64,000 nt of DNA from Methylophilus sp. 42 (GCF_000384155.1 NZ_KB913031.1:930001-994000), one strand, 5' to 3'; positions 35,202 through 45,778 are shown, counted from the stretch's first letter. Numbers and translations: made by a program. The notes: generated by a model not told the origin, from the letters alone.

Positions 35202-37664
35202 ATGCTGCCAGGCGCCACAGTCGGATTACTGTTTGGAGTTTGGCTATTTCAGCAACAACCCCAGCTGTGGTCGCTGACAGTCTGGGCCGGGTGGTTGGCC
35301 GCGCTCACTACGCTGAGTCTATGCCGATTCGGCCGGATACCGGCCCGTGTTTCAGGCGTTCCTTTTTCTTTTCCCGTTCAAACATTACTGCGCAGCTTGT
35401 GGCTGGTCGTACTGATTGCTGCACTGGCATTTGCCTATGCGCAGGCACGTGCCTGGTGGCGATTACAATCGGCTTTACCTGTTGCTTGCGAGCAGCAGGT
35501 GATCACCGTACAGGGTGATATTGTCAGCGTGCCCGAGCGTGATGCACGCGGCCAACATATAGATGTGGCGATAGTGCGTAGTTTTAATCCCTCCTGCCCA
35601 CTACCGGCAAAAGTGCGCCTCAATTTATATGAGCAGTCTTATCGCGGTGACGCTGCAAAACCGGTCGCCGTCATGCCGCGTTTGCAAGCGGGTGAGCGCT
35701 GGCAATTCAGCGTCCGGCTTAAACGGCCACACGCCACGCGTAATCCGCATGGATTTGATTATGCCGCCTGGTGCCTGGCTAACCAAATCGGGGCTAGCGG
35801 TTCGATTATCACCAAAGCGCCTATGCATAGATTGCAAGCGCTGGTCTGGCAGCCTGCCGCATTGATTGCACGCTGGCGCGCCAGTGTCGGCGACCGTATC
35901 GAACAGGTCTTGGGCACCACGCCAGCCAGTACAGTAGTGCGTGCGCTGGTGATCGGTGATGATAGCCAGATTGCACGCGCGGACTGGCAGTTATTCGTCG
36001 ATACAGGCATTAATCACCTGGTCTCGATCTCAGGCCTACATATTACGATGCTGGCTTCGTTAGGGTATTTGTGTACCGGCTGGTTATGGCGTTTACGGCC
36101 GCAGTGGGCCCTGCGCTTACCCTCTACATTAGCCGCGAGTGCAGGCGGTGCGTTGGTGGCAGTCGCCTATTCTGCACTGGCCGGTTTCTCTATTCCGACC
36201 CAGCGCACGCTCTATATGCTGCTCACGGTGTTGGCGATGCTGAGCCTCAAACATAGATTGCCCTTTTCATGGATACTTTGCGTTGTCATGTGGGTGGTGC
36301 TATTACTGGATCCTTGGGCGGTCATGGCGCCGGGGTTTTGGCTGTCTTTTAGTGCGGTGGCAATACTGGCGTTTGCCATGGGTGGGCGTTTGCGCCCGGC
36401 GCGCTGGTGGCGGGCAGCAATACACACGCAATGGATCATTACACTGGCATTTGTGCCGGTGCTGGTCATGCTGTTCAATCAACTATCTCTGGTCTCACCG
36501 CTGGCAAATGGGCTGGCAATCCCGCTGGTGAGTTTGGGCGTGGTGCCGTTGGCGATTGCCGGGGCGGTGTTGCCATTCGATTTCTTGCTGCAGTGGGCGG
36601 CCGGATTGTGGCAGGTTTGTGCGCACGCATTAGTGTGGCTGCATCAATTACCTTGGGCGGTGGCTCATTTGGCGACGCCTCCCATGTGGGCATGGCTGCT
36701 GGCGATGCTGGGCACGTTGGTTTGGCTGATGCCGCGCGGCTGGCCCTTGCGCTGGGCCGGTTTGCTGTTGTGGTTGCCGCTCTGTTTGCCGGTTTCTTCA
36801 AGCTTGCCGCCCGGTCAGATGCGTGTCACCGTGCTGGATGTCGGCCAAGGCCTGAGTGTGCTGGTACAAACGGCACAACATGCCATGCTGTACGATGCCG
36901 GGCCTGTTTATAACGCACAAAGTGACGCTGGTCAGCGCATCGTCTTGCCTTATCTCCGCCATTTAGGGCTCAGGCAGCTGGATCTGGCGGTAGTCTCACA
37001 TGATGATAATGATCATGTCGGTGGCATGGCCTCTGTGTTGTCGGGCATCGCGGCTAAGCAAATAGTGAGCTCGCTGACATCTGATGCTAGTTTCTTTACG
37101 CAGTTGCAGCAGATTCACTCTGCGAGCGGCATCCCGGCAAGTGCTATCCCACACATCGCGTGTTATGCTGGTCAGCAATGGCAATGGGACCAAGTCTCTT
37201 TTAAGGTGATTTATCCCACGCAGGCATGGTCGTCCGAGGTGAAAGATAATGACAAAAGCTGTGTGATTCAGGTGGTTTCAGCGCATGGCAGTGTGTTGTT
37301 GACGGGCGATATTGAGCAATATGCCGAGCATGTCTTGCTTGAGTCTTCGCCTGAGGCGCTGCGTTCCAATGTCATGACCATGCCGCATCATGGCAGTAAA
37401 ACATCTTCTAGCCCTGCCTTTATCCGGCAGGTACAGCCCGAGATAGCGATTGCCACCGTTGGATACCGCAACCGTTTTGGCCATCCCAAGCCTGAAGTGA
37501 TGGCCAGGTATCAGGCATTGGGCAGCCAAACACTGCGCTCAGACCATGATGGCGCCATTGTGCTGGATTTTACGCACGGCCAACGACCACAAGTCATTCG
37601 CTGGCGCGCAGTCGAGCCGCATTATTGGGAGACTACTGATCAAGCTGTAGCAGGCGCATTGTAA
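35202..37664 (+). CDS. comEC: DNA uptake channel protein ComEC/Rec2
   Basis: Inner-membrane protein that moves single-stranded DNA into the cytoplasm during natural transformation, 820 residues. An N-terminal helix pair and OB-like domain come first, then the competence domain with many helices (ISGLHITML around residue 270, SIPTQRTLYMLLTVLAML), then a C-terminal metallo-beta-lactamase-like domain with HDDNDH at 600-605 and MPHHGSKTSS. Full length, so the strain may be naturally competent if type IV pili and ComEA exist elsewhere. No good ribosome site was seen. Confidence 0.93.
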   Translation: MLPGATVGLLFGVWLFQQQPQLWSLTVWAGWLAALTTLSLCRFGRIPARVSGVPFSFPVQTLLRSLWLVVLIAALAFAYAQARAWWRLQSALPVACEQQVITVQGDIVSVPERDARGQHIDVAIVRSFNPSCPLPAKVRLNLYEQSYRGDAAKPVAVMPRLQAGERWQFSVRLKRPHATRNPHGFDYAAWCLANQIGASGSIITKAPMHRLQALVWQPAALIARWRASVGDRIEQVLGTTPASTVVRALVIGDDSQIARADWQLFVDTGINHLVSISGLHITMLASLGYLCTGWLWRLRPQWALRLPSTLAASAGGALVAVAYSALAGFSIPTQRTLYMLLTVLAMLSLKHRLPFSWILCVVMWVVLLLDPWAVMAPGFWLSFSAVAILAFAMGGRLRPARWWRAAIHTQWIITLAFVPVLVMLFNQLSLVSPLANGLAIPLVSLGVVPLAIAGAVLPFDFLLQWAAGLWQVCAHALVWLHQLPWAVAHLATPPMWAWLLAMLGTLVWLMPRGWPLRWAGLLLWLPLCLPVSSSLPPGQMRVTVLDVGQGLSVLVQTAQHAMLYDAGPVYNAQSDAGQRIVLPYLRHLGLRQLDLAVVSHDDNDHVGGMASVLSGIAAKQIVSSLTSDASFFTQLQQIHSASGIPASAIPHIACYAGQQWQWDQVSFKVIYPTQAWSSEVKDNDKSCVIQVVSAHGSVLLTGDIEQYAEHVLLESSPEALRSNVMTMPHHGSKTSSSPAFIRQVQPEIAIATVGYRNRFGHPKPEVMARYQALGSQTLRSDHDGAIVLDFTHGQRPQVIRWRAVEPHYWETTDQAVAGAL

Positions 37665-37748
37665 CGGGGTAGATACCGGACAAAACTTGCCCTCTGGCCT
37701 GGTTAACGCTAAAGTAGCGAAAGTTTAAAAACAACTGGAGTGTTTGCT

Positions 37749-38354
37749 GTGTGGGAAATTATTTTAGCGGCCGGCTGGCCCATCTGGCCTCTGATTATTG
37801 CTTCCGTGATTGCCTTGGCTATTATCGTCGAGCGATTCTGGGCATTAAGAGCCTCGGTCGTCACCCCTGAGCAATTGCTGCCAGAAGTACAAAACTGGCT
37901 CAAGCAGGGTGGTGTGACGCGTGAAACGTTGAGCCGCCTGGAAGCGCACTCCTTGTTGGGTAAAGTGTTCGCCAGTGCTTTGGCCAATATGAATAACTCA
38001 CGTGAAGTGACTAAAGAGGCGATTGAAGAAACCGGCCGTGCGGTGGCGCACAAACTGGAACAATACCTGCCAACACTGGGCACCATTGCGACTGTGGCGC
38101 CTTTGCTCGGTTTGCTGGGCACGGTGATCGGTATGGTGGAATTGTTCGGTTCGTTTACCAACAGCGGCCATGACGTAGCGCAGTTTGCGCGCGGTATTTC
38201 TGTGGCGCTGTACAACACGGCGGCTGGTATCGTGGTGGCGGTGCCTTCCATGATTGCCTACCGTTATTTCCGTGGCAAGATTGATGGCTTCCTGGTCGAT
38301 ATGGAGCAGCAAGCGATTAAACTGGTAGAAATCATCCATGGTGACCGTGGCTAG
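37749..38354 (+). CDS. exbB: ExbB/TolQ/MotA family proton-channel protein
   Basis: 201 residues with three membrane helices (about 8-30, 105-125 and 150-175); LGTIATVAPLLGLLGTVIGMVELF and GISVALYNTAAGIVVAVPSMIAYRYF are the family core. GTG at 37749 is chosen because GGAG lies nine bases upstream; the GTG at 37740 touches that site. With the adjacent ExbD it forms a proton-driven energiser for TonB-type or lipid-export partners. It precedes msbA-lpxK, as is usual in betaproteobacteria, suggesting an envelope role. Confidence 0.92.
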   Translation: MWEIILAAGWPIWPLIIASVIALAIIVERFWALRASVVTPEQLLPEVQNWLKQGGVTRETLSRLEAHSLLGKVFASALANMNNSREVTKEAIEETGRAVAHKLEQYLPTLGTIATVAPLLGLLGTVIGMVELFGSFTNSGHDVAQFARGISVALYNTAAGIVVAVPSMIAYRYFRGKIDGFLVDMEQQAIKLVEIIHGDRG

Positions 38355-38422
38355 GATCATCGTGGATAAGGTGATTGCTGCGCTCGGCGGCTTCACCGCA
38401 TATTGAAAACAAAGGCAATTTC

Positions 38423-38851
38423 ATGAATTTCAAACGTGGTGTCCGCAACGAAGAGTTGGAAATCAACTTTATTCCACTGATCGACGTACTACTGGTGATT
38501 ATCATCTTTTTGATGGTGAGTGCGACGTTCTCTCGCACCAGCGAACTGCAAATTAACTTGCCAACTGCCGATGCCAGTGCGCCGCAGGAAAAGCCATTGA
38601 CCATTACGGTAGAGGTGGATGCGAATGGCCGCTACCTGGTGAATGGCAAAGAAGCCAATGGTGCAGTCGTCTCTGACCTGGCTGCGGTGCTGACGCAAGT
38701 GGGCTCCGAAGGGCCAACAGGTAAAGAGCCCACCATTATTATCAATGCCGATGCCAAAGCCACGCATCAGTCCGTGGTGAATATTATGGAAGCTTCGCGT
38801 ATGGCCAATTACACGCATATTACGTTTGCGACGCAGGTGAATTCCCGCTAA
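38423..38851 (+). CDS. exbD: ExbD/TolR family protein
   Basis: 142 residues: a short cytoplasmic N-terminus (MNFKRGVRNEELEINF), one membrane helix with the functional aspartate (IPLIDVLLVIIIFLMVS, Asp near 21), and a periplasmic domain. AAAGG precedes the ATG at 38423. Pairs with the upstream ExbB-like protein. Confidence 0.93.
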   Translation: MNFKRGVRNEELEINFIPLIDVLLVIIIFLMVSATFSRTSELQINLPTADASAPQEKPLTITVEVDANGRYLVNGKEANGAVVSDLAAVLTQVGSEGPTGKEPTIIINADAKATHQSVVNIMEASRMANYTHITFATQVNSR

Positions 38852-38888
38852 TGTATCACTGGGCACACATGGTTGTGATCCCTCAACA

Positions 38889-38920
38889 AGCCCGTCAATC
38901 ATGGCGGGCTGTTTGTTTTT
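38889..38920 (+). terminator. Terminator after exbD
   Basis: Stem AGCCCG/CGGGCT (38889-38894 and 38905-38910), followed by GTTTGTTTTT. Lies between exbD and msbA, so it may only partly terminate. Confidence 0.65.
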
Positions 38921-38940
38921 AGTCTGCCCGAGAAAATCGC

Positions 38941-40695
38941 ATGGCGCGTAAGCCCGCTTCTGAATCAGTCATCGTTACTAATCCTGTCTTGCTCTACAAG
39001 CGCTTGTTTGCCTATGCCTGGCACTACAAGATGCATTTTGCATTGTCCATGGTGTCTACCGGCATTCTCGCCTCCAGCAATACGCTATTCCTGGCCTTGA
39101 TTAAAAAGGTCACCGATGAAGGCTTTGCCAAGTCTGTCGATCATGATGCCTATGTGCTGCCTGTGATGCTGTTTGGCCTGATGGCGATCAGGGCCGTGGC
39201 CGGATTCTTTTCTGTGTACAGCCTGCGCACGGTGGCCAGGCGCGTGGTGGAAGTCTTGCGCAAGCAAATTTTTGCCAAATTGCTGATGTTGCCGGTGAGT
39301 TTTTTTGATGCCAACTCCAATGGCTTGTTGGTCTCCAAAATGACCTACGATATTGAACGCCTGTCTACGGTAGTTACACGCTCTGCGCTTAACGTGTTGC
39401 GCGATGTATTGACGGTGGTTGGCCTCATTGGTTACATGCTGTATTTGGATTGGCGCCTGACGCTGATTTTTGCCTTGGTTGCCCCATTGATGGGTTTGTA
39501 CCTTGCGCGCACCACGCCTAAGTTACGGGCGAATGCTAAAAAGGTACAACAGGCGGTTGGCGAGATTACCAAAACGGCAGAGGAGGCCATTGCTGCACAG
39601 CGTATCGTCAAGATTTTTGGGGCACAGGCGTTCGAGAATGACCGCTTTGGTGAAGTGGTGAGCCGTAACCGCCAACTGGAATTACGTACCGCCAGAATCT
39701 CCGGCCTCAATAGCTTTGTCATTGAAATTCTGTCTGCTGTGGCCTTGGGCCTGGTGGTTTTTTATGCGCTGGCACAGTTTACAGTCGGCGAATTTGCTGC
39801 CTTTGTCGGTGCGTTAATGATGCTGATTGCACCAATCAAACACATCACCGCCGCCAATGAAGATTTGCAGATTGGCCTGGCGGCGGCACAAAGTGTATTT
39901 GATGTGCTGGATATTGATAACGAAGTCGATCAAGGTCGCTATCAGGTCGCTCGCGCCCAGGGCGCATTGCGTTTTGATCAAGTCACCGTGCGTTACCCGC
40001 AAGCCAAAAAAGATGCCTTGTCTGCCTTGAGTTTTGAGATCGCCGCGGGTGAAAAGGTCGCACTGGTTGGGCGCTCTGGCAGCGGTAAAACCACGCTGGT
40101 GAATTTGTTGCCGCGGTTTTACGAGTCACAGCACGGCACCGTGTTGCTGGATGGCCATGATGTGCGGGACTATCAGCTCGACAATTTGCGCGCGCAGTTT
40201 TCACTGGTTAGCCAGGATATTGTGTTATTTAACGACAGCATTTTTAATAATATTGCCTATGGTGCCTTGCGCGATGCCAGCGAGCAGGAAGTCATAGATG
40301 CGGCAAAAGCGGCCAATGCCTGGGAGTTTATCCAGCAAATGCCGCAAGGCCTGCAAAGCGAGATTGGTGATCGTGGCGTACGCCTGTCTGGCGGACAGCG
40401 ACAGCGTTTGGCGATTGCGCGTGCGATTTTAAAGAACGCGCCGGTATTGCTGCTGGATGAAGCGACTTCTGCGTTAGACAGTGAATCAGAATTGCATGTG
40501 CAAATGGCACTGGATCGCCTGATGCGTGACCGCACGACGATTGTGATTGCGCATCGATTGAGTACGGTGGAGAACGCCGACAGAATTTTTGTCATGGATC
40601 ATGGTGACATTATTGAAACCGGGTCACACCAAACCTTGCTGGCACAAAACGGCTATTACAGCAGGCTTTATCACAAGCAGTTTCAAGACGACTAA
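38941..40695 (+). CDS. msbA: Lipid A export ABC transporter MsbA
   Basis: Homodimeric flippase for core-lipid A at the inner membrane, 584 residues. Six membrane helices come in the first 330 residues and an ATPase domain in the rest, with Walker A GRSGSGKTT from residue 377, the signature LSGGQRQR and Walker B VLLLDEATSALD. Assigned to MsbA rather than a drug exporter because lpxK follows with a one-base overlap and kdsB is nearby. Confidence 0.93.
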   Translation: MARKPASESVIVTNPVLLYKRLFAYAWHYKMHFALSMVSTGILASSNTLFLALIKKVTDEGFAKSVDHDAYVLPVMLFGLMAIRAVAGFFSVYSLRTVARRVVEVLRKQIFAKLLMLPVSFFDANSNGLLVSKMTYDIERLSTVVTRSALNVLRDVLTVVGLIGYMLYLDWRLTLIFALVAPLMGLYLARTTPKLRANAKKVQQAVGEITKTAEEAIAAQRIVKIFGAQAFENDRFGEVVSRNRQLELRTARISGLNSFVIEILSAVALGLVVFYALAQFTVGEFAAFVGALMMLIAPIKHITAANEDLQIGLAAAQSVFDVLDIDNEVDQGRYQVARAQGALRFDQVTVRYPQAKKDALSALSFEIAAGEKVALVGRSGSGKTTLVNLLPRFYESQHGTVLLDGHDVRDYQLDNLRAQFSLVSQDIVLFNDSIFNNIAYGALRDASEQEVIDAAKAANAWEFIQQMPQGLQSEIGDRGVRLSGGQRQRLAIARAILKNAPVLLLDEATSALDSESELHVQMALDRLMRDRTTIVIAHRLSTVENADRIFVMDHGDIIETGSHQTLLAQNGYYSRLYHKQFQDD

Positions 40696-41738
40696 TGTTG
40701 CGCACCTGGTTTGAGCGGCAATGGCAAATAAACGGCTGGGCGCAATGCCTGCTGTTGCCGTTATCGTGGTTATTTGCGCTACTGGCAGCGGGCAGGCGTT
40801 ATGGCTACCACATCGGCTTATTTTCAAGCCAGGCCTTGCCAGTACCGGTGATCATTGTTGGCAATATCTCTGTTGGTGGTGTTGGTAAAACGCCGTTGGT
40901 GATTTACCTGGCGCAGCAATTACGTGCTGCCGGGTATGTGCCTGGAATCTTGAGCCGCGGTTACGGTGGTCAGCATAAGGGGGAGGTTGCTCCTGAAAGC
41001 GAGCCAGCACTGTGCGGCGATGAGCCGGTATTGATTGCCCGCCGTACGGGCTGTCCGGTGTGGGTGGACCCTACACGCGCTGCTGGTGGCCTGGCATTAC
41101 TCAAGGCACATCCCGAGGTGAATGTGTTGATCTGTGATGATGGCTTGCAGCACTATGCTTTGCAGCGCGATATTGAAATTGCAGTAGTGCAGCGGCCATT
41201 GGGCATAGGCAATCGGCGATTATTGCCTGCCGGCCCCTTACGTGAATCATTGCGTCGTTTACGCTCGGTCAACCTGGTGGTCGAAACCGGGCAATTGCCT
41301 GCCACGCCCGAGCCTGTGAACACTTACCAGTTGGGCTTGCGCATGGGTACCTGGACGTCGGTTGCTGATTTTTCCAGCGAGACCAGCACTGAGCGACTGC
41401 GTGGGCAGTACGCTGAGCAGACCTTGGTGGCGATGGCTGGTATCGGGCATCCGCAGCGCTTTTTTGACCTGCTGGCGCCCATGGGCCTGGACTGCGAACA
41501 ACGTCCGCTGGCAGATCATTATGCCTATAGCCAGGCCGACTTTATAGCGTTGCGCGGAAAAACCATACTGATGACAGAGAAAGATGCCGTAAAATGTCAG
41601 CATCTGGGCTTGGAAAATGCCTGGTTTCTGCCCATGTCGGCTGAACTAAGTCCTGTCGGCCATGATCAATCACTGGCAGAGTCTGTCATTGGCCTGTTGA
41701 AACACAAGCATGCAAAGGAAGTCAAAAATGAATTCTAA
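40695..41738 (+). CDS. lpxK: Tetraacyldisaccharide 4'-kinase LpxK
   Basis: Phosphorylates the lipid A disaccharide precursor to lipid IVA at the inner membrane, 347 residues. One N-terminal hydrophobic segment; the P-loop [12 protein letters not shown] is at 56-67, and GILSRGYGG and [13 protein letters not shown] are further family blocks. The start shares a base with the msbA stop; the 3' end overlaps the Trm112-like gene by 11 bases. Confidence 0.96.
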   Translation: MLRTWFERQWQINGWAQCLLLPLSWLFALLAAGRRYGYHIGLFSSQALPVPVIIVGNISVGGVGKTPLVIYLAQQLRAAGYVPGILSRGYGGQHKGEVAPESEPALCGDEPVLIARRTGCPVWVDPTRAAGGLALLKAHPEVNVLICDDGLQHYALQRDIEIAVVQRPLGIGNRRLLPAGPLRESLRRLRSVNLVVETGQLPATPEPVNTYQLGLRMGTWTSVADFSSETSTERLRGQYAEQTLVAMAGIGHPQRFFDLLAPMGLDCEQRPLADHYAYSQADFIALRGKTILMTEKDAVKCQHLGLENAWFLPMSAELSPVGHDQSLAESVIGLLKHKHAKEVKNEF

Positions 41739-41910
41739 ATTACTGGAAATCCTGGTCTGTCCAGTGACCAAAGGGCCGTTGGTTTACGACAAGCAAAAGC
41801 AGGAGCTGGTCTCAAAAAATGCACGCCTAGCCTATCCGGTGCGGGATGGTATCCCGGTCATGCTCGAAGACGAAGCTCGCCGCCTGGATGAGCACGAGTA
41901 TAGCGAATAA
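41728..41910 (+). CDS. Trm112 family protein (YcaR-like)
   Basis: 60 residues, [27 protein letters not shown] then [16 protein letters not shown], the typical zinc-ribbon-derived Trm112/UPF0434 pattern (with only one of the usual cysteines, as in most bacterial members). Classic position between lpxK and kdsB. Bacterial members are small chaperone-like partners; the exact role here is unknown. Confidence 0.95.
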   Translation: MNSKLLEILVCPVTKGPLVYDKQKQELVSKNARLAYPVRDGIPVMLEDEARRLDEHEYSE

Positions 41911-41912
41911 CG

Positions 41913-42659
41913 ATGTTTAAGGTGGTTGTTCCTGCCCGTTTTGCCAGCACCCGTTTACCGGGTAAACCCTTACTGAATATCGCTGGTAAGCCGATGGTAA
42001 TCCGGGTCGCTGCGCAGGCGGCAAAAAGTCTGGCGAATGAAGTCGTGATTGCGACAGATCATCTAGACATTATGCATTCTGCTCAGCAGCATGGCTTTAA
42101 TGCCGTCATGACGCGTGAGGATCATGTGTCTGGCACGGATCGTATTGCTGAAGTGGTCGCAAAAATGGCTTGGCCGGACGATGTGATCGTGGTTAATGTG
42201 CAGGGCGATGAGCCACTGATAGATCCGCTATTGATTAATGAGGTCGCACAAACCCTGGCGAATGACCCGCAAGCCGTGATGTCCACCGCCTGCCATCCTA
42301 TCCATGAGGCAGAAGTTTTCGATAACGCAAACGTGGTCAAAGTGGTATTAAATGCAAAACAACAAGCTTTGTATTTTAGCCGTGCTGCAATCCCGTTTCC
42401 GCGTGATGCGGAATACAGGCAAAGTCCTGCTGCCTATCGCCATATTGGTATCTATGCCTATCGTGTGGGCTTCTTAAAACAATATGCCAGCCTGCCAGTG
42501 ACTACACTGGAGAAAATTGAAAGCCTGGAGCAATTACGCGTGTTGTATCACGGTTACCAGATTGCAGTCACGGTCACGGATCATGCTCCTGCGAGCGGAG
42601 TCGATACGCAAGATGATTTAGACTTGGTTAGGGAAGTATTTGCTGCGTCGCTTGCTTGA
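41913..42659 (+). CDS. kdsB: 3-deoxy-manno-octulosonate cytidylyltransferase KdsB
   Basis: Activates Kdo with CTP to CMP-Kdo for LPS core synthesis, 248 residues. N-terminal VPARFASTRLPGKPL, nucleotide-binding VNVQGDEPLI, YFSRAAIPFPRD and HIGIYAYRVGFL are all present. Last gene of the msbA-lpxK-Trm112-kdsB block, followed by a strong terminator. Confidence 0.97.
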   Translation: MFKVVVPARFASTRLPGKPLLNIAGKPMVIRVAAQAAKSLANEVVIATDHLDIMHSAQQHGFNAVMTREDHVSGTDRIAEVVAKMAWPDDVIVVNVQGDEPLIDPLLINEVAQTLANDPQAVMSTACHPIHEAEVFDNANVVKVVLNAKQQALYFSRAAIPFPRDAEYRQSPAAYRHIGIYAYRVGFLKQYASLPVTTLEKIESLEQLRVLYHGYQIAVTVTDHAPASGVDTQDDLDLVREVFAASLA

Positions 42660-42677
42660 TTGCCAGCCGACCAAAAT

Positions 42678-42705
42678 AAAAAAGCCTGCATCAGCAGGCT
42701 TTTTT
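42678..42705. terminator. Bidirectional terminator after kdsB
   Basis: 12-bp perfect stem AAAAAAGCCTGC/GCAGGCTTTTTT, loop ATCA, between convergent kdsB and a PEP-CTERM gene. Confidence 0.93.
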
Positions 42706-42730
42706 ATTGGCGCTTTTTAAGCACGCATTA

Positions 42731-43225
42731 TTAGTTTTTTCTTTGACGGCGTACAGCAATCGCACCCATCAAAGCCAAACCGGCGAACATCATGCCGTAA
42801 GTTTCTGGTTCTGGCACTGGTACAGTGATTGGGTTGATGGTGTAGCTGCCTTCGTAATGACCACCGGCAATCAGGTTGAACTGCAGTGTATAGTTGCCTG
42901 CAGCCAGGTTAGACACGCTGAATGTGTATCTGGTCAAGTCCAGGTCTACCAATGGTGTCAGGATAGGCGCATAAGTAAATGTATCGTCTGCATCACTGAT
43001 GATTGTCAGGCCTTGATACAAACCGGAGTTGTTTTCGTGCAGCAATCTCAGGCTTGGGTCCAACACGCCGGTCAGATCAAAGCTGCCGTCCAGGTAAGAA
43101 ATGTTGATTTTTACAGTGTGGGATAAGCTGGTACCTGGGTGATCATTACCGCTGAATGTTGTAGTGGTGGCAAAAGCAGAGGTGCTGGCCAACAGTGATG
43201 CTGCGACTAACAGATTCTTAAACAT
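42731..43225 (-). CDS. PEP-CTERM sorting-domain protein
   Basis: 164 residues: a signal peptide (MFKNLLVAASLLASTSAFA), a beta-rich body with NLAAGNYTLQFNLIAGG, and the C-terminal sorting signal VPEPETYGMMFAGLALMGAIAVRRQRKN (Pro-Glu-Pro, helix, basic end). Such proteins are processed by an exosortase and exported to the surface or matrix; none is encoded in this window. Clearly similar over its second half to the protein at 49147. Function unknown. Confidence 0.9.
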   Translation of the reverse strand: MFKNLLVAASLLASTSAFATTTTFSGNDHPGTSLSHTVKINISYLDGSFDLTGVLDPSLRLLHENNSGLYQGLTIISDADDTFTYAPILTPLVDLDLTRYTFSVSNLAAGNYTLQFNLIAGGHYEGSYTINPITVPVPEPETYGMMFAGLALMGAIAVRRQRKN

Positions 43226-43350
43226 GATTTTTCCCCGATTGATATTTTTAAAATGTTGCTGAGACGGATTATGACAACCTGGCGTCAGCAGGGAAATAGC
43301 CCGTTAGGGTCAGCACATGGCTGGGGTCTTGGGGATGGCGCTATCGAGCG

Positions 43351-43707
43351 TCAGGTTCTGAAGATAAAGTAGACTGCGCCCATCATGCACAGGCCTGCCC
43401 ACACATAGTCCCATTTAAGTGGTTGCTGCATATACATCACCGCAAAGGGGACAAAGATGACCAGCGTAATCACCTCTTGCAGGATCTTGAGCTGTGCCAG
43501 GTTGAGCTGGGTAAAGCCAATGCGGTTGGCGGGCACCTGAAAGCAATACTCAATCAGGGCAATGCTCCAGCTGGCAATAATGGCAATCCACAGTGGCTTT
43601 TGGTGCAGGTCGCGCAAATGGCCATACCAGGCAAACAACATAAACAGGTTGGCTGCCGAGAGTAACAGTACGGTTTTAATCAGGGTGTAAGACATACCAG
43701 GCGCCAT
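43351..43707 (-). CDS. DMT-superfamily protein, DUF486
   Basis: 118 residues, four membrane helices: LIKTVLLLSAANLFMLFAWYGHL, WIAIIASWSIALIEYCFQVP, LKILQEVITLVIFVPFAVMY and YVWAGLCMMGAVYFIF. The AWYGHL and EYCFQVPANRIG segments mark DUF486, a small drug/metabolite-like family of unknown substrate. The second methionine (43695) could also be the start; neither has a clear ribosome site. Downstream of glnB on the same strand. Confidence 0.85.
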   Translation of the reverse strand: MAPGMSYTLIKTVLLLSAANLFMLFAWYGHLRDLHQKPLWIAIIASWSIALIEYCFQVPANRIGFTQLNLAQLKILQEVITLVIFVPFAVMYMQQPLKWDYVWAGLCMMGAVYFIFRT

Positions 43708-43718
43708 GCCACGTCACT

Positions 43719-43744
43719 GTGTGACGCATTGCGCTGCGTCACAC
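43719..43744. other. 10-bp hairpin between glnB and DUF486 genes
   Basis: Perfect stem GTGTGACGCA/TGCGTCACAC (43719-43728 and 43735-43744), loop TTGCGC. No T-run on the minus strand, so possibly an mRNA processing or attenuation structure rather than a simple terminator. Confidence 0.5.
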
Positions 43745-43759
43745 GATATATTGATTGAA

Positions 43760-44131
<372 letters not shown>

Positions 44132-44176
44132 CTACGCAAGCAGTGCTTTTTATTCAAATGTCACAGTGATTTCGAA

Positions 44177-45778
44177 TTAAAAAGCCAGATTGCAGGTAAT
44201 TGGGTAGCGGCGGTCTTTGCCAAAGCCACGCTCGGTAATGCGCACGCCCACAGCGGCTTGCCTGCGCTTATATTCGTTGCGGTCTATCAGGCGCGTGACA
44301 CGCTGTACGTCAGCCTGTGTGTAGCCCAGGCCGATAATGGCCTCTACGCTGAGGTCTTTTTCAACGTAGGCTTCCATAATGGCATCCAGTACCTCATAGG
44401 CTGGCAAACTGTCCTGGTCGGTCTGGTTGGCGCGCAGTTCTGCACTTGGCGCGCGCGTGATAATGCGCTCTGGAATCACCGGGCCTAACTGATTACGATA
44501 AGTGGCCAGTCGATATACCAGTGTTTTTGGCACATCTTTAATCAGGGCAAAGCCGCCAGCCATATCGCCATACAGTGTGCTATAGCCAACGGCCGTTTCA
44601 GACTTGTTGCCGGTGGTGAGCACCAGGCTGCCAAATTTGTTGCTGAGCGCCATGAGTAACATGCCGCGTATACGTGCCTGCAAATTTTCTTCAGTGGTGT
44701 CAAATGCTTTGCCCGCGAATTCATCAGCCAAGGTGGCACAAAAGCCTTCAAACAGCGGCTTGATGGGTAATACGCTGTAATCGACGTCTACCAGGTGCGC
44801 CATTTCAGCAGCATCTTCGACGCTGATCCCGGCGGTAAATTCTGATGGCATCATCACTGCTTTGACGCGTTCTTTGCCCAGCGCATCGACGGCAATCGCC
44901 AGCGTCAGCGCAGAGTCTATACCGCCGGACAGTCCCAGCACGACGCTCGGGAACTTGTTTTTGTTGACGTAATCCTGCAAGCCCAGCACCAAGGCTTTGT
45001 ATACAGTTGCCTCTGTCGATAATGGTTGGCTGATGTCTGTCAGTATTGGTTGCGTTTGTTGCAGGGTGAGGTAACCCAGGTGTTCTTCAAACATCGGCAG
45101 TTCTTGTACTAACGCACCCTGACTATTCATGCTGAACGAGGCACCGTCAAACACCAGTTCATCCTGGCCGCCAACCATATTGGCATAAACTATCGCCAGG
45201 CCGGTTTCCTTGATACGGTCACGCAGTACCTGATAACGGGTTTGTTGCTTGTGTAAGTGGTAAGGGGAGGCATTGATGGTCAACAGCACTTGTGCTTCCG
45301 CTTGCAAGGCTTGCAGCGCCGGTGCTGGTTCCCAGCTATCGGCACAAATTAAAATGCCGTAACGTACGCCATGCCATTCAAATACGACGGGCAGATCGCC
45401 CGCTTCAAAATAACGCTCTTCATCAAAGACGCTATAGTTGGGCAGGTTGTGTTTGTGGTAGGTGGCCTGGATTCTGCCAGAGTGGATCACCGAGGCCGCG
45501 TTATACCGTTTGCCTGCGACCGTGTGTGGATGACCGATCACCACTGCGATATCGGTTGGCAACTGTTGTTCTAACCACTGCAGGGCGCGCTGGTTGGCGG
45601 CATAAAAATCTTGCCTGAATAGCAGGTCTTCAGGCGGATAACCGCAAAGTGCCAGCTCTGGTGTGAGTAACAGTCTTGCACCTGCCTCATGGGCCTGATT
45701 AGCGAGCGCCAGGATACGTTCTGCATTTTGCTGCATGGCACCAACCATGCAGTTCATTTGAGCAATTGCGAGTTTCAT
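44177..45778 (-). CDS. nadE: Glutamine-dependent NAD+ synthetase
   Basis: Last step of NAD synthesis: amidates deamido-NAD with ATP and glutamine. It has 533 residues. The N-terminal nitrilase-type glutaminase has the triad Glu41, Lys109 and Cys145; the C-terminal synthetase has the PP-loop SGGIDS at 284-289 and TGNKSETAVGYSTLYGDMAGGF. Smaller than the type with a long linker, consistent with the proteobacterial form. Between the ankyrin gene and glnB on the minus strand. Confidence 0.96.
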   Translation of the reverse strand: MKLAIAQMNCMVGAMQQNAERILALANQAHEAGARLLLTPELALCGYPPEDLLFRQDFYAANQRALQWLEQQLPTDIAVVIGHPHTVAGKRYNAASVIHSGRIQATYHKHNLPNYSVFDEERYFEAGDLPVVFEWHGVRYGILICADSWEPAPALQALQAEAQVLLTINASPYHLHKQQTRYQVLRDRIKETGLAIVYANMVGGQDELVFDGASFSMNSQGALVQELPMFEEHLGYLTLQQTQPILTDISQPLSTEATVYKALVLGLQDYVNKNKFPSVVLGLSGGIDSALTLAIAVDALGKERVKAVMMPSEFTAGISVEDAAEMAHLVDVDYSVLPIKPLFEGFCATLADEFAGKAFDTTEENLQARIRGMLLMALSNKFGSLVLTTGNKSETAVGYSTLYGDMAGGFALIKDVPKTLVYRLATYRNQLGPVIPERIITRAPSAELRANQTDQDSLPAYEVLDAIMEAYVEKDLSVEAIIGLGYTQADVQRVTRLIDRNEYKRRQAAVGVRITERGFGKDRRYPITCNLAF